Assembly: GCA_026392155.1 (NCBI GenBank)
Contig: JAPLCP010000041.1
Span: forward strand, 1-42,379
Direction of reading: 5' to 3'
Length of the DNA: 42,379 bases
DNA from: Armatimonadota bacterium
GTDB taxonomy: Bacteria > Armatimonadota > Armatimonadia > Armatimonadales > Armatimonadaceae
Numbering within the stretch: the stretch's first letter is position 1; the number at the start of each line of letters is the position of its first letter. A program made the position numbers and the translations under genes. This document shows, one piece after another, positions 7,901 through 15,251 of this stretch. Under the pieces are notes generated by a model. The model worked only from the letters and a program-made list of their open reading frames with translations, was not told the DNA's origin and made no database searches.

Positions 7901-8555
7901 TTAGTTCGTTGTATTTTTGAGCCGTCTCTGCCTGAAGCCGGAGCGGCTCCACTTGGGTATTTAGCTCCCCGAGAATATCCCGCACCCGGATTAAGTTGAT
8001 CTCGGTGTTCTCAAGCTTGCGCTGGGCCTCGCGCTTCTTGACCCGGTACTTTTTGATGCCCGCCGCTTCCTCGAAAAGCTCACGCCGGTCCTCGGGCTTG
8101 GCGGAGAGAATCCCATCAATCTCGCTCTGGTTGACAATGGCATAGGCTCCTCTGCCCACGCCCGTGTCGGTGAATAAGTCCGCGATATCTTTCAGCCGAC
8201 ACGCGACTTTATTGAGCAGAAACTCGCTGTCGCCATTACGGTAGATTCTGCGTGTCACACTGACCTCGGAGAAGTCTAGCGGCAGGAATCTATCTTCGTT
8301 GTCTACCGTGAGCGTGACCTCGGCCATGCCCATCGGCTTGCGCTTGGACGAGCCTGCAAAGATCACATCGCGCGCATTGGCGGCCCGCAGGTTAGAGGCT
8401 TTTTGCTCCCCCAAACACCAGACCAGTGCATCTAATAGATTCGATTTCCCCGACCCGTTCGGCCCGACGATACAGGTGACACCAGGGACGAACTCGATCT
8501 CCGTCTTGTCCGCGAAAGTCTTGAAGCCATGAAGGGTCAGGCGTTTGAGGCGCAT
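4953..8555 (-). CDS. smc: chromosome segregation protein SMC
   Basis: The condensin ATPase organises and segregates the chromosome, normally with ScpA and ScpB (not in this window). The 1200-residue length is typical. The N-terminal half-ATPase has Walker A GPNGSGKS (31-38). Two long coiled coils surround a hinge (about 500-660, with YFGGVKAAL and the conserved glycine-rich TGGRAGR region). The C-terminal half has the ABC signature LSGGERALTATALLFAF and Walker B CVLDEVDAPLDG. ATG 8555 has TAAAAT 9 nt upstream. The long frames on the opposite strand are side effects of its biased composition. Confidence 0.97.
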   Translation of the reverse strand: MRLKRLTLHGFKTFADKTEIEFVPGVTCIVGPNGSGKSNLLDALVWCLGEQKASNLRAANARDVIFAGSSKRKPMGMAEVTLTVDNEDRFLPLDFSEVSVTRRIYRNGDSEFLLNKVACRLKDIADLFTDTGVGRGAYAIVNQSEIDGILSAKPEDRRELFEEAAGIKKYRVKKREAQRKLENTEINLIRVRDILGELNTQVEPLRLQAETAQKYNELTERLKAVEVGQLAADYKRAKDELAELEKSAADAKKEAEALAIEVEELEASAHGLGQRISDAESQMDAARIRQQLTMTQVERLESRIALAEERKLSARKTLDALASDLEALDSDKLRLATEAESLKVEAKAAEAQLSERTKTLAEHEGVAREAEKALGELSKMLAGQEADYLALARKLAAQKAERDSLRERILRRKEEIREANERASQRVAEVESALQEHAKLGELLDTQKQEQTRAAAALATVAEPNFSAASVRVTELEELRRRKERELAGSESRLRVLEETEAMQEGYFGGVKAALSAAADGKISGRFTLFADAIKVPAEFETAIEIALGGSLQDIITDTEKQAKEGIRFLHESRGGRATFLPLDRLRDQPVPSSLRAAAKKYSGVHGSAAELIRFSDDVSLAVRVHLARVLVVDDLDVATEVSRQLDRDWSRIVTLTGELVVPTGAITGGRAGRQGPNLLSRKREIGELGEAVEAGRGALERIATQQAEARSAVESARLAVREAESMVQRAREAALDTERRGQNKKTEADRLQREAQQLQTRAGQLAASGEADASREATLSAAIDEADRTDESTLASREELTRRQVALTVRRDEARDQARVIATEAARLRERAVGLARDAKRAEEGAVRATVTADDRRRRTLEAESTIATEDAEAIQRAGERDIAKKSLDEAAQEVEKWRERRQALVNENFQLTERIRLVQRTIQFANERGQQARLRAARVETQAETIGQRLQDEYDLHPDSAVALTGGVPVEKDVAQEIARLRREIRALGTVNLGAIEEYERVSERFRFLTEQKADLESAKDKLFATITEIDDSTRGVFAETFDKVNVAFQKFFTRLFGGGSTDLVMTDPSDVLETGIDILAQPPGKKRQNLSLLSGGERALTATALLFAFLEVRPAPFCVLDEVDAPLDGANVEKFADLVAEFGQQSQFILITHNATTMEAAPLWYGVTMQEPGVSRGISMRVPESTPADSPPVEIGV

Positions 8556-8564
8556 AAGCGGTGC

Positions 8565-8570
8565 ATTTTA
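8565..8570 (-). promoter_or_regulatory. -10 TAAAAT (GGTAAAAT) 9 nt before smc
   Basis: The GGTAAAAT form seen before many genes in this window, ending 9 nt before the smc ATG; no clear -35 or Shine-Dalgarno. Confidence 0.5.
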
Positions 8571-8576
8571 CCAGAT

Positions 8577-8777
8577 TCCCTCCTCCCCCTGCCCCTCCTC
8601 CCAATCCTGGGAGGAGAGGGAACGGAGGGGAGTCTCTCCGCTACGGCCTCTCTGCATAATCCCCCCTCTCTCCCCTTCCTCCCAGGATTGGGAGGAGGGG
8701 GCAAGGGGGAGGAGGGAAAACGGGAGGAGGGAAAACGGGAGGAGGGAAAACGGGGGCAGGGGGAGAGAGGAGGGAGC
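8577..8777. repeat. palindrome- and G-run-rich spacer between RNase J and smc
   Basis: No gene is visible here. It holds two hairpin elements in opposite orientation: CTCCTCCCA-N4-TGGGAGGAG (8595-8616) and CCTCCCA-N4-TGGGAGG (8678-8695), with loops ATCC and GGAT. These are followed by three perfect 15-bp tandem units (8707-8751, GGGAGGAGGGAAAAC). The plus strand is G-rich at 8690-8775 and could form G-quadruplexes. The composition resembles the palindromic repeats in ispE and the DUF1592 gene, suggesting an interspersed repeat family. Confidence 0.75.
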
Positions 8778-10451
8778 TCACACCCGCATGACGGAGACGA
8801 GGATCACCGGGCGGCGACCGACGCGCTTCTCGAAGAATTTCTTGAGGACATTGCGAATATCGCCCTGGAGCGCTTCGGGCTCGCGGGGGGCATCTCCCTC
8901 GCCTTCCAGCAGCTTCTCTACCACCTCCGCAGCCTCGGAGAGAAGCTCATCGGCGCTGTCCATGTAGAAGCAGCCACGCGAGAGAAACTCAGGGCCACCG
9001 ATTAGCTCACTGGTCTCCGAGTCCAGCACCACCACCACATTGACAAAGCCATCATTGGCGAGGAACTGACGGTCTCGCAGAACCAGCTCATGGATCTCCT
9101 GGCCTGTGTCACCATCAATAAGCACCGCCCCCGACGGTACCCGATCCACAACCTCGCCCTTCTCTGTATCTAGCTCCAGCACATCGCCTAGCTCCAGAAC
9201 AAAGACATCCTCAGGCAACCAGCCCATCTCTTGGGCGTACTTGCTGTAGAGATGAAGCATGCGGCGCTCGCCGTGCACCGGAATCACGTACTGGGGATTG
9301 GTGATGTTAAGAACCAGCTTGAGCTCGTCGGAGTACCCATGGCCGCTGACGTGCACGGGCATGAGGGCATCGTAGATCACGTTGGCCCCGAGGGCAAAGA
9401 GGCGATTTACCACACTCCAGACCGCCGACTCATTGCCGGGAATCGGAGACGACGAGAGCACGACCGTGTCGCCCTTCTGGATCGTCACCTGCCGATGATC
9501 GCCGCCCGCCATGCGCGAGAGCCCGGCGAGTGGCTCGCCCTGGCTCCCCGTGGTGAGGATCGTCACCTGCTCGGGCTTGTTGCTATTGATATCATCGGCA
9601 CGCATCCGAATGCCTTCGGGCACCGAGAGGTAGCCCAAAGCGGCGGCCATGTCCATGTTCTGCGCCATCGAGCGACCGATGGCGGCTATTTTTCGTCCGT
9701 ATTTCTTGCTGGAGTCCACGGCCATCTGCATTCGATGGATCTGGCTGGCGAAGCTGGCGATAATCACGCGACCCGGCGCTTCGGAGATCACCCGGTCAAA
9801 GGTCTGGCCCACGATGCGCTCCGAGGGGACATAGCCCGTGCGCTCGACATTCGTCGTGTCGGAGACAATGGCGAGCACGCCCTCTTCCGCGATTCGAGCG
9901 AGCTTGGGGATATCAAAGAGCAGGCCGTCTACCGGGGTCTGGTCCAGCTTGAAGTCGCCAGTATGCACCACGGTGCCTGCATGGGTGCGAACCGCCAGCG
10001 CAAAAGAATCCGGGATGGAGTGGGAGACGCGGATCGGCTCGACCACGAAGTGCCCGAGCTGGAGCACATCATCCGCGCTGTACTCGATCAGCTTGACCTT
10101 GTCTAAAAGCCGTTTCTCCCCCAGCCGGTTCTTCGCCAGCCCCAGCGCCAAAGCGGGGCCATAGACAGGAACCGAGTTTCCGAGCTGAGGCAGCACAAAC
10201 GAGAGCGCCCCGATATGGTCTTCGTGGCCGTGCGTGATCACAATCGCCTGGATCGAAGCGCGGTTTTCAACCAGCCAGCGCACATCGGGAAGCACAAGGT
10301 CTACCCCGAACATCTTCTCATCGGGGAACTTCAGCCCACAGTCCACGACCAATAACTGGTCCAGAACCTGATAGACATAAAGGTTTTTACCGATCTCACC
10401 AATTCCACCAAGGGGAATAAAACGCAGCTTGCCGGGAGGCAGAGTTTCCAA
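8778..10451 (-). CDS. rnj: ribonuclease J
   Basis: The 557-residue zinc-dependent endo/5'-exoribonuclease acts in RNA decay and rRNA maturation. The metallo-beta-lactamase core carries THGHEDHIG (His74, His76, Asp78, His79) and further ligands in SHSIPDS and HTGDFKLD. The beta-CASP domain (about 200-360) has SQGEP and SGHGY motifs, then the HGERRMLHLY region and a C-terminal domain follow. The start is TTG 10451, supported by a strong AAGGAG (10459-10464) 7 nt upstream. It is thus one of the few genes here with a leader and Shine-Dalgarno. Confidence 0.95.
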   Translation of the reverse strand: METLPPGKLRFIPLGGIGEIGKNLYVYQVLDQLLVVDCGLKFPDEKMFGVDLVLPDVRWLVENRASIQAIVITHGHEDHIGALSFVLPQLGNSVPVYGPALALGLAKNRLGEKRLLDKVKLIEYSADDVLQLGHFVVEPIRVSHSIPDSFALAVRTHAGTVVHTGDFKLDQTPVDGLLFDIPKLARIAEEGVLAIVSDTTNVERTGYVPSERIVGQTFDRVISEAPGRVIIASFASQIHRMQMAVDSSKKYGRKIAAIGRSMAQNMDMAAALGYLSVPEGIRMRADDINSNKPEQVTILTTGSQGEPLAGLSRMAGGDHRQVTIQKGDTVVLSSSPIPGNESAVWSVVNRLFALGANVIYDALMPVHVSGHGYSDELKLVLNITNPQYVIPVHGERRMLHLYSKYAQEMGWLPEDVFVLELGDVLELDTEKGEVVDRVPSGAVLIDGDTGQEIHELVLRDRQFLANDGFVNVVVVLDSETSELIGGPEFLSRGCFYMDSADELLSEAAEVVEKLLEGEGDAPREPEALQGDIRNVLKKFFEKRVGRRPVILVSVMRV

Positions 10452-10458
10452 AAAGCGA

Positions 10459-10464
10459 CTCCTT
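10459..10464 (-). promoter_or_regulatory. Shine-Dalgarno AAGGAG for RNase J
   Basis: AAGGAG on the minus strand, 7 nt before the TTG start at 10451. It decides this non-ATG start. Confidence 0.75.
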
Positions 10465-10485
10465 AAGTCAGAAAATACTACCGAC

Positions 10486-10491
10486 AGTATA
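10486..10491 (-). promoter_or_regulatory. -10 TATACT (GGTATACT) of the RNase J gene
   Basis: GGTATACT lies 34 nt before the start, giving a leader of about 27 nt that holds the Shine-Dalgarno. TAGTAT at 10475-10480 is an alternative box. The rest of 10492-10580 shows no gene or clear terminator. Confidence 0.45.
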
Positions 10492-10580
10492 CCGCCCCTA
10501 AAGATTTTCGCTCAGCCCCCCACAACCCACGCCCAGCAGGGCCTTTAGAGCCTCACCGCAACAGGCACACACTGGCCTGA

Positions 10581-11354
10581 TTAGCTTCCCAAATACCTTC
10601 GCACTAGGGGGACGTCTTCGGGGTGATCCACATCCGCTCCTACCCCAGCGTGGTTGGAGACAATCGCACGGGCACTTGCGCCACCCAGCAAGCGGCTGAC
10701 GGCGGCTTCGAGCTGTGGGAGCGTGAGCAGCGATGGTGCGACGCGGGAGGCGAGCAGGCGCAGGATCGTGCTGGGGCCGAGCAAGGCGGCAAGGCCCGGG
10801 ACATTCTTGCGGAGCGCGTAGGCGTGGCGCACCACGGCTTCTTTGGTGCGCAAGAACTCGGGGTTGAGAACGACCAGGTTCCCTCCCGTAAACTCCCCCT
10901 CGGCAAGCTTCAGGGTCGTGCGGCGCATCTCGGGGAAGGCGTCGTAGCAGACTTTCGCGGGGATGATCGAGTAGACAAAGTCCGCGCTCTCCGGGGAATC
11001 GGCAAGTAAATCCGTGACGGCTTGAGGGGTGAGAAACGGAATATCGGCGGTGACGACCAGAAAGCGCATCTCCGTAGCATTGAGCGCCGCAACACCGTTG
11101 AGGAGCGTGTCCACCATCGACTCACCACCAGACACAGCAACACAGCCAGGCAGCAGGGGCACGTCGCCCGCCAATAAAATCCGGCTAATGCCCGGCGTCG
11201 CTTGGAGCGTCTCGACAACGTGCTGATACATCGGTTTGCCATTTAACTCCAGCAGCGCCCGGTTGCGCGTCCCCGGCGGGAGTAGCGGCTCCCAAGACGC
11301 GGCGTGTTTTTCTTTAACAGCGCCTCCTGCCAGCACCAGTGCAGCAATACTCAT
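10581..11354 (-). CDS. MobA-like nucleotidyltransferase family protein
   Basis: The 257-residue protein has the GT-A nucleotidyltransferase fold. LVLAGG opens the nucleotide-binding loop, KPMYQHVVETL matches the substrate-side motif and TADIPFLT is the metal-binding Asp region. The product cannot be assigned: candidates include molybdenum-cofactor guanylyl- or cytidylyltransferase-like enzymes and sugar nucleotidyltransferases. It follows ispE by 4 nt. Its fold is that of IspD, the enzyme preceding IspE in the MEP pathway, but it lacks the usual IspD sequence pattern, so I do not call it IspD. Confidence 0.75.
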   Translation of the reverse strand: MSIAALVLAGGAVKEKHAASWEPLLPPGTRNRALLELNGKPMYQHVVETLQATPGISRILLAGDVPLLPGCVAVSGGESMVDTLLNGVAALNATEMRFLVVTADIPFLTPQAVTDLLADSPESADFVYSIIPAKVCYDAFPEMRRTTLKLAEGEFTGGNLVVLNPEFLRTKEAVVRHAYALRKNVPGLAALLGPSTILRLLASRVAPSLLTLPQLEAAVSRLLGGASARAIVSNHAGVGADVDHPEDVPLVRRYLGS

Positions 11355-11358
11355 AAAG

Positions 11359-12294
11359 TTACAGACTCTCCACCAGCTTCAGCCACGCGATTTTCCCTGC
11401 GAGTTTCTTCACCAGCTCCAGTGCATGCGCCCGATCCCGCGTCAACCCAAACACCGACGAGCCCGAGCCACAGAGCAGCGCACGCACGGCTCCTGCATCG
11501 GTGAGGGCAGCATGGAGCGCCGCCACTTCCGGGTAGGCAGGAAGCACCGCGGCCTCGAAGTCATTGGACAGCCTCCCCCCAGCCCCCTCCGGCTCCGCGA
11601 AGGGGGAGTTTATCAGTTGCAGAGTGGCAGTGCCCGGCGCACGATTCGGGAGTGCGTCGAGAAGCGCGTAGGCCGGGCCCGTGGGCACGCCGATGGCGGG
11701 GCGGGCGAGCACGCCGTAGAACTTGGGGATCTTTAGCGCAACAGGTTCGATGATCTCTCCACGGCCTCGCATCCGCACCAGCCCTCTGAGCTCGCCTTCC
11801 TTGCCCTGAGGGAAGGGGCCGGGGGATGGGTTCAGAAACAGCGCGACATCGGAGCCGAGCTGCGCGGCAAGGGGAAAAAGCGCCTCTATCGGCGCTTCCA
11901 GCGCCTCACCGATTGCCTTGAGCACGGTGGCGGCGTTGCTACTGCCCGCCCCGAGTCCGGCCTGAGCCGGGAGGCGCTTGGCAAGCGTGATCCAGACCTG
12001 GAGCTCTTGCTCTGGCGCAAGCGTGTCCAGGGCGAGCTGAGCGGCTTTGTAGGCGAGGTTCTCCACACCTTTGGGAATCGGCTCGATAGCCACGGCATCC
12101 GGACGGCGGTCTTTGAGGATCAGCTTCACCTGGCGCGGGCCGGGCTTGACGGTGATCATTAGCTCGTCGGAGGCGGAGAGAAGCACCACGAGCGAGTCAA
12201 TGTCGTGAAAACCATCCGGGCGTGGCAGCCCCACATCCAGCGTCAGGTTGAGCTTACACGGCGAGCTTAGGGCCGCTTTGTAGGGAAGGCTCAT
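11359..12294 (-). CDS. ispE: 4-diphosphocytidyl-2-C-methyl-D-erythritol kinase, carrying two inserted repeats
   Basis: The GHMP kinase phosphorylates CDP-methylerythritol in the MEP isoprenoid pathway. KLNLTLDVGLPRPDGFHDI is near residue 14. The glycine-rich ATP loop is LPAQAGLGAGSSNAA (109-122) and the conserved GSDV follows at 147-150. At 311 residues it is somewhat long. Residues 155-170 (NPSPGPFPQGKEGELR) and 230-241 (SPFAEPEGAGGR) interrupt otherwise conserved blocks and coincide with GC-rich palindromic DNA, so they look like in-frame repeat insertions. Its ATG overlaps the stop of the upstream gene (ATGA), indicating coupling. Confidence 0.93.
   Translation of the reverse strand: MSLPYKAALSSPCKLNLTLDVGLPRPDGFHDIDSLVVLLSASDELMITVKPGPRQVKLILKDRRPDAVAIEPIPKGVENLAYKAAQLALDTLAPEQELQVWITLAKRLPAQAGLGAGSSNAATVLKAIGEALEAPIEALFPLAAQLGSDVALFLNPSPGPFPQGKEGELRGLVRMRGRGEIIEPVALKIPKFYGVLARPAIGVPTGPAYALLDALPNRAPGTATLQLINSPFAEPEGAGGRLSNDFEAAVLPAYPEVAALHAALTDAGAVRALLCGSGSSVFGLTRDRAHALELVKKLAGKIAWLKLVESL
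11569..11612. repeat. GC-rich palindromic repeat inside ispE (element A)
   Basis: CCCCCT (11583-11588) and AGGGGG (11601-11606) form arms around a 12-nt loop, flanked by further C-runs. It codes residues of about 230-241 of IspE, at a loop before the conserved NDFEAAV block. It resembles palindromic intergenic repeats more than kinase sequence. Confidence 0.6.
11786..11836. repeat. GC-rich palindromic repeat inside ispE (element B)
   Basis: CCTTCC (11795-11800) and GGAAGG (11811-11816) form the core. On the minus strand the 25 bases beginning GAACCCATCCCCCGG are identical to a stretch of the DUF1592 gene (35995-36019), and GCAAGGAAGG matches after a variable loop. It codes IspE residues 155-170. 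Confidence 0.8.
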
Positions 12295-13394
12295 TTCTTG
12301 GGCGTGCCCCGGCGCAGGACAACGGAAGAAATACTCCCCGAGACGGCTTTCATGCGCTTATAGCCGGGCGCGGCCACTTTAAAAGCAATTGGCTTGCTTG
12401 GGTCAAGGGGGCGCACATCTAGCATCACTTTCCCCGCAGGACCGCTGACGGAGTACATATCCGGAGCAAGTGGCACCCAGGCAGGAAGCTTCACTCTCAG
12501 CTCGGTCTGGAGGAAAACTCCATTGCGCACGGCATTGACCAGCGCCCCAGGAGTCGTGTCTTCCAGGTGGTAGAGCGCAAACCCAATCACTTTGGAGCCA
12601 AAGACCTCATCGGTGTCGAGAGCCATCCCGATGTAGTAGTCCATACCCTCCGTGTTGAGCTGCCTGAGGCGCTTATCGGCGGGGCCAGCAGCACTGTAGC
12701 GAGCCATGAGCGGCGCGATCTGCCGGTTGTAGTAGAGCTGTAAACCCGCCGCCTCGCAGAAGTCATCGGTCTTGCGCGGGAGCGCCAGTACATCCTCACG
12801 AAGCCACTTGAGAAACAAGCGCTCGCCGAGAAAGCCTGCCGCATCATTTTCAGGGTCTTTGTAGCCACGCGCAGCCAGTAGCACCAAGTGCCCCCACTCA
12901 TGCGCAATTGTCCGCGCCCACTCAATCTCCGGACGCGGCTCCGCAATCTCAAAAAGATAGACATGGTGTGCCTTGGTCTCCGCCGCCGCACTCGCCCGTG
13001 TTGGTGCTTTGACCCGTGTCAGCCAGACATTGGCGATCTCCTCGCCCTGCGGGTAGGTCGCCTCCTGTCCCACACGGTCTTTATGAAGCCTCAGCAGTCG
13101 TCCTGCTAGCCGCGCCACTTTAAGCGCAAACGCACGGTCGTTGGAGTCGTGGCGCACCGCGACCACCTGCTTAAAGCCGCCACTGACAACCGGTGCATAG
13201 ACAGCGATCTGTCGTGAGAGCTTCAGCCCGTAGTTGGGCTCCTCTTCGGCCTTTCCCAGCATCGTGGTGGAGGGCGCGACGACCAAAAATCCCCCGGGCA
13301 GAGTCTCCAGCTCCATCCCCGTACCAAGCTCACTGAGCGCTTCTTTGTTGGCGGGGTTGATGGGAAGGTCCTGTGGGGCGGCGAAAAACTTCAT
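12291..13394 (-). CDS. putative zinc-metallopeptidase-like protein with HEWGH motif
   Basis: The 367-residue protein has AHEWGHLVLLAARG, where HExxH (His165, Glu166, His169) is the zinc-binding and catalytic motif of many metalloproteases. GERLFLKWL about 20 residues later offers a Glu third ligand. The N-terminal part has no family I recognise; the C-terminus resembles a beta-sandwich. No signal peptide is evident from this start. ATG 13394 is preferred because TACAAT ends 6 nt before it; the longer frame upstream runs into the divergent gene. It heads the ispE operon by a 4-nt overlap, but a link to isoprenoid synthesis is not evident. Confidence 0.65.
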   Translation of the reverse strand: MKFFAAPQDLPINPANKEALSELGTGMELETLPGGFLVVAPSTTMLGKAEEEPNYGLKLSRQIAVYAPVVSGGFKQVVAVRHDSNDRAFALKVARLAGRLLRLHKDRVGQEATYPQGEEIANVWLTRVKAPTRASAAAETKAHHVYLFEIAEPRPEIEWARTIAHEWGHLVLLAARGYKDPENDAAGFLGERLFLKWLREDVLALPRKTDDFCEAAGLQLYYNRQIAPLMARYSAAGPADKRLRQLNTEGMDYYIGMALDTDEVFGSKVIGFALYHLEDTTPGALVNAVRNGVFLQTELRVKLPAWVPLAPDMYSVSGPAGKVMLDVRPLDPSKPIAFKVAAPGYKRMKAVSGSISSVVLRRGTPKK

Positions 13395-13400
13395 GCGCTC

Positions 13401-13406
13401 ATTGTA
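13401..13406 (-). promoter_or_regulatory. -10 TACAAT (GGTACAAT) of the HExxH-ispE operon
   Basis: Ends 6 nt before ATG 13394, no Shine-Dalgarno. AGTCGC lies exactly 17 nt upstream (13424-13429), as for the propeller gene. GGTACAA recurs in mirror orientation at 13438-13444 for the divergent gene. Confidence 0.6.
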
Positions 13407-13437
13407 CCGTGCGACTCTCGATTGCGACTTCCGATAA

Positions 13438-13445
13438 GGTACAAC
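13438..13445 (+). promoter_or_regulatory. -10-like GGTACAAC of the FAD oxidase gene
   Basis: TACAAC ends 7 nt before GTG 13453. With the mirror-image GGTACAA of the opposite promoter it forms a symmetric back-to-back promoter pair in a 58-nt spacer. Confidence 0.45.
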
Positions 13446-13452
13446 CAGAGAC

Positions 13453-14475
13453 GTGACTCCTGAGCTTTTGACCGATCTCGAAACCCGACAGAGTGCCTCG
13501 CGCTCCTGGTTCCCGCCGCACCTGAAGATACGTCCCCTTCTCTGCGATGCCGTTGCACAACCACAAAGCACCGACGAGGTTGCTGTGCTTGTGGCGTGGG
13601 CCGAGGCGCAGGGTAAGAGTCTTCGTGCCATGGGCGGCGGAAGCGGGACAGGCGAGCTTGCGTCTGTCGATATTGCCCTAGACACCAGCCACCTCACCGA
13701 GCTCTCCTGGAGCGAAGAGGACCTTACCGTAACAGTGGGGGCAGGCAAGACAGTGGGCGCCCTGGAAGATCAGCTCGCTCGGCATGGCTACACCACGGGG
13801 CACGTGCTAGGCAGTGCGAATCTGGCCACGGTGGGCGGCTGCATTGCCACGGATGCACATGGGCTCTTTACGGGGCGCTACGGCAGCTTCCGTGAGAGTG
13901 TGCTGTCTCAGAACACGGTCGGCGGGATTATCGTGGAAGCGACCCTAAAAATGCACCCTCAGCCCGAGGCACGTGCCTGGGCGGTGTTTGACTTCGGAGA
14001 CTTCGACGATGCCTGCGATGCCCTGCGCCTGATCCACCGCTCCGATGCAAGGCCCAGCTTGGCAAGAATAACAGCGCCACAGCGGGTTCTACTTGCCTTT
14101 GAGGGGGACGAGGTTGTCCAGACAGGGCACTTTCAGATGGCCTATGCCGTCTGCCAGCAGCTTGGCGGCATACCTGCCTCCCCCGATGATGGCGAGCGCT
14201 GGCTGGAGGGCCGCCAGCGAAGTGATTTTTGGAGCGCTAACGCACAGTCAGACACTTTCGCCGATTTTATGCGCCAGAAAGCCCCCTGGTCTTCTGTTTC
14301 AGAGACCTGCCAGCGCCTGAGAAATGTGTTAGAGGGCCGGGTGGCGAGCCTCGATATCGAGGTCGCGCACCCCACCCCACATGGAGCGACCCTAGAGCTT
14401 GCCTTCACGCTTCACGGCGACGAGCAGCGCTATCGGGAGCTTAGAGAGCTTATCCTCCCATCGCGGAAAGCGTGA
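13453..14475 (+). CDS. FAD-binding (PCMH/GlcE-type) oxidoreductase
   Basis: The 340-residue flavoprotein of the FAD_binding_4 family is related to glycolate oxidase subunits and alkyl-DHAP synthases. The FAD-binding motif is LRAMGGGSGTGELASVDIAL (about 57-77). The second FAD-contact segment is LGSANLATVGGCIATDAHGLFTGRYGSFRESVL, followed by GGIIVEATLKMHP. The C-terminal substrate domain is short for the family, and the gene ends inside the convergent amidohydrolase gene (26-bp overlap), so it may have been trimmed. The start is GTG 13453. The substrate cannot be inferred; glycolate or D-lactate oxidation are common roles in the family. Confidence 0.8.
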   Translation: MTPELLTDLETRQSASRSWFPPHLKIRPLLCDAVAQPQSTDEVAVLVAWAEAQGKSLRAMGGGSGTGELASVDIALDTSHLTELSWSEEDLTVTVGAGKTVGALEDQLARHGYTTGHVLGSANLATVGGCIATDAHGLFTGRYGSFRESVLSQNTVGGIIVEATLKMHPQPEARAWAVFDFGDFDDACDALRLIHRSDARPSLARITAPQRVLLAFEGDEVVQTGHFQMAYAVCQQLGGIPASPDDGERWLEGRQRSDFWSANAQSDTFADFMRQKAPWSSVSETCQRLRNVLEGRVASLDIEVAHPTPHGATLELAFTLHGDEQRYRELRELILPSRKA

Positions 14476-15250
14476 CATCAGCGGGACGGTCCACACTACC
14501 GGTTCCCCAGCCAAAGACGCGATGGGCATTGGCAAACAGGATCTTCTCACGCTCATCGGAGGAGAGGCCTGCTTCATCCATCATTGCCAAGTTCGCCGCA
14601 GGATCGCAACCCGGAGCGGTGGAGGAAAAGAGAAGCTTGCGTGCCCCACTCATGGCCTGGATGGCATAGCGAATTTTCTCGGGAGCCAGCGAGCCCGCGA
14701 TATCTAAGAAGAGGTTCGACGGCTTGACCGCAAAGTCAATCGCGGCACGCCACTCCTCGCCGCCCATCCCCGAAGCGACAATCTTGACGCCCTGCATAAA
14801 GCCGGCAATCTCCACCGCGTGCCACATCGCCTCGGCCGTCGGGGTCTCGATCAGTAGCGCCTTGCTATAACGTCGGATCAGGATCAGCAGCTCACGCGAG
14901 TACTCTAGGGCCACCGGCTCACCTGTCGCAGGATTGGGGTAGAGAGCCGCTCCCACAAAGTTCTCAGAGTACAGGTGACGCCGCATCTGGGCGCTTGATT
15001 CCTCGTGCTGGGCGGGCTGCACCACGAGCCAGCCACGAAGCTTAACCGGGCTCCCTGGATTTGCAAGCGTATCAGCGACAGTCTCGTTGCCTCCAATGGG
15101 ATCGTAGCGACGGGCCAAGAGCGACGAGAGACAGGCCATCGTGATGCCACGCTCTGCCAGCGTGCTCTGGACGGTCTCGGTCTGGTTCCAGGTCGGGGCT
15201 GCGGGGGTTGGTCCCCAGCCACAGTGGACATCGATGATCTCTTCTGCCAT
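14450..15250 (-). CDS. amidohydrolase-fold protein, metal ligands degenerate
   Basis: The 266-residue protein resembles the Amidohydrolase_2 (COG2159) family: IIDVHCGWGP at the N-terminus and PAANLAMMDEAGLSSDEREK then NAHRVFGW at the C-terminus. The N-terminal D-x-H-x-H metal motif is incomplete (DVHCG), and the usual G-[ST]-D-x-P is replaced by SSTAPG, so the catalytic Asp is missing. It is probably inactive as a metallohydrolase, or uses other ligands. It starts 1 nt after the paralogous gene upstream, and both follow gltX in one leftward operon. Confidence 0.65.
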   Translation of the reverse strand: MAEEIIDVHCGWGPTPAAPTWNQTETVQSTLAERGITMACLSSLLARRYDPIGGNETVADTLANPGSPVKLRGWLVVQPAQHEESSAQMRRHLYSENFVGAALYPNPATGEPVALEYSRELLILIRRYSKALLIETPTAEAMWHAVEIAGFMQGVKIVASGMGGEEWRAAIDFAVKPSNLFLDIAGSLAPEKIRYAIQAMSGARKLLFSSTAPGCDPAANLAMMDEAGLSSDEREKILFANAHRVFGWGTGSVDRPADVTLSAMGG

Positions 15251-15251
15251 A

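Noticed and set aside
8529-9005. Plus-strand frames over the RNase J-smc spacer
   Set aside because: They translate repeats (EEGKREEGK) and the complement of RNase J; no start signals.
9231-10106. Plus-strand 291-codon frame opposite RNase J
   Set aside because: No recognisable domain; complements a well-conserved RNase J sequence.
10581-11354. IspD, suggested by adjacency to ispE
   Set aside because: It has a nucleotidyltransferase fold, but I do not see the usual IspD conserved pattern.
13395-13748. N-terminal extension of the HExxH protein
   Set aside because: Would overlap the divergent FAD oxidase gene and its promoter; TACAAT supports ATG 13394.
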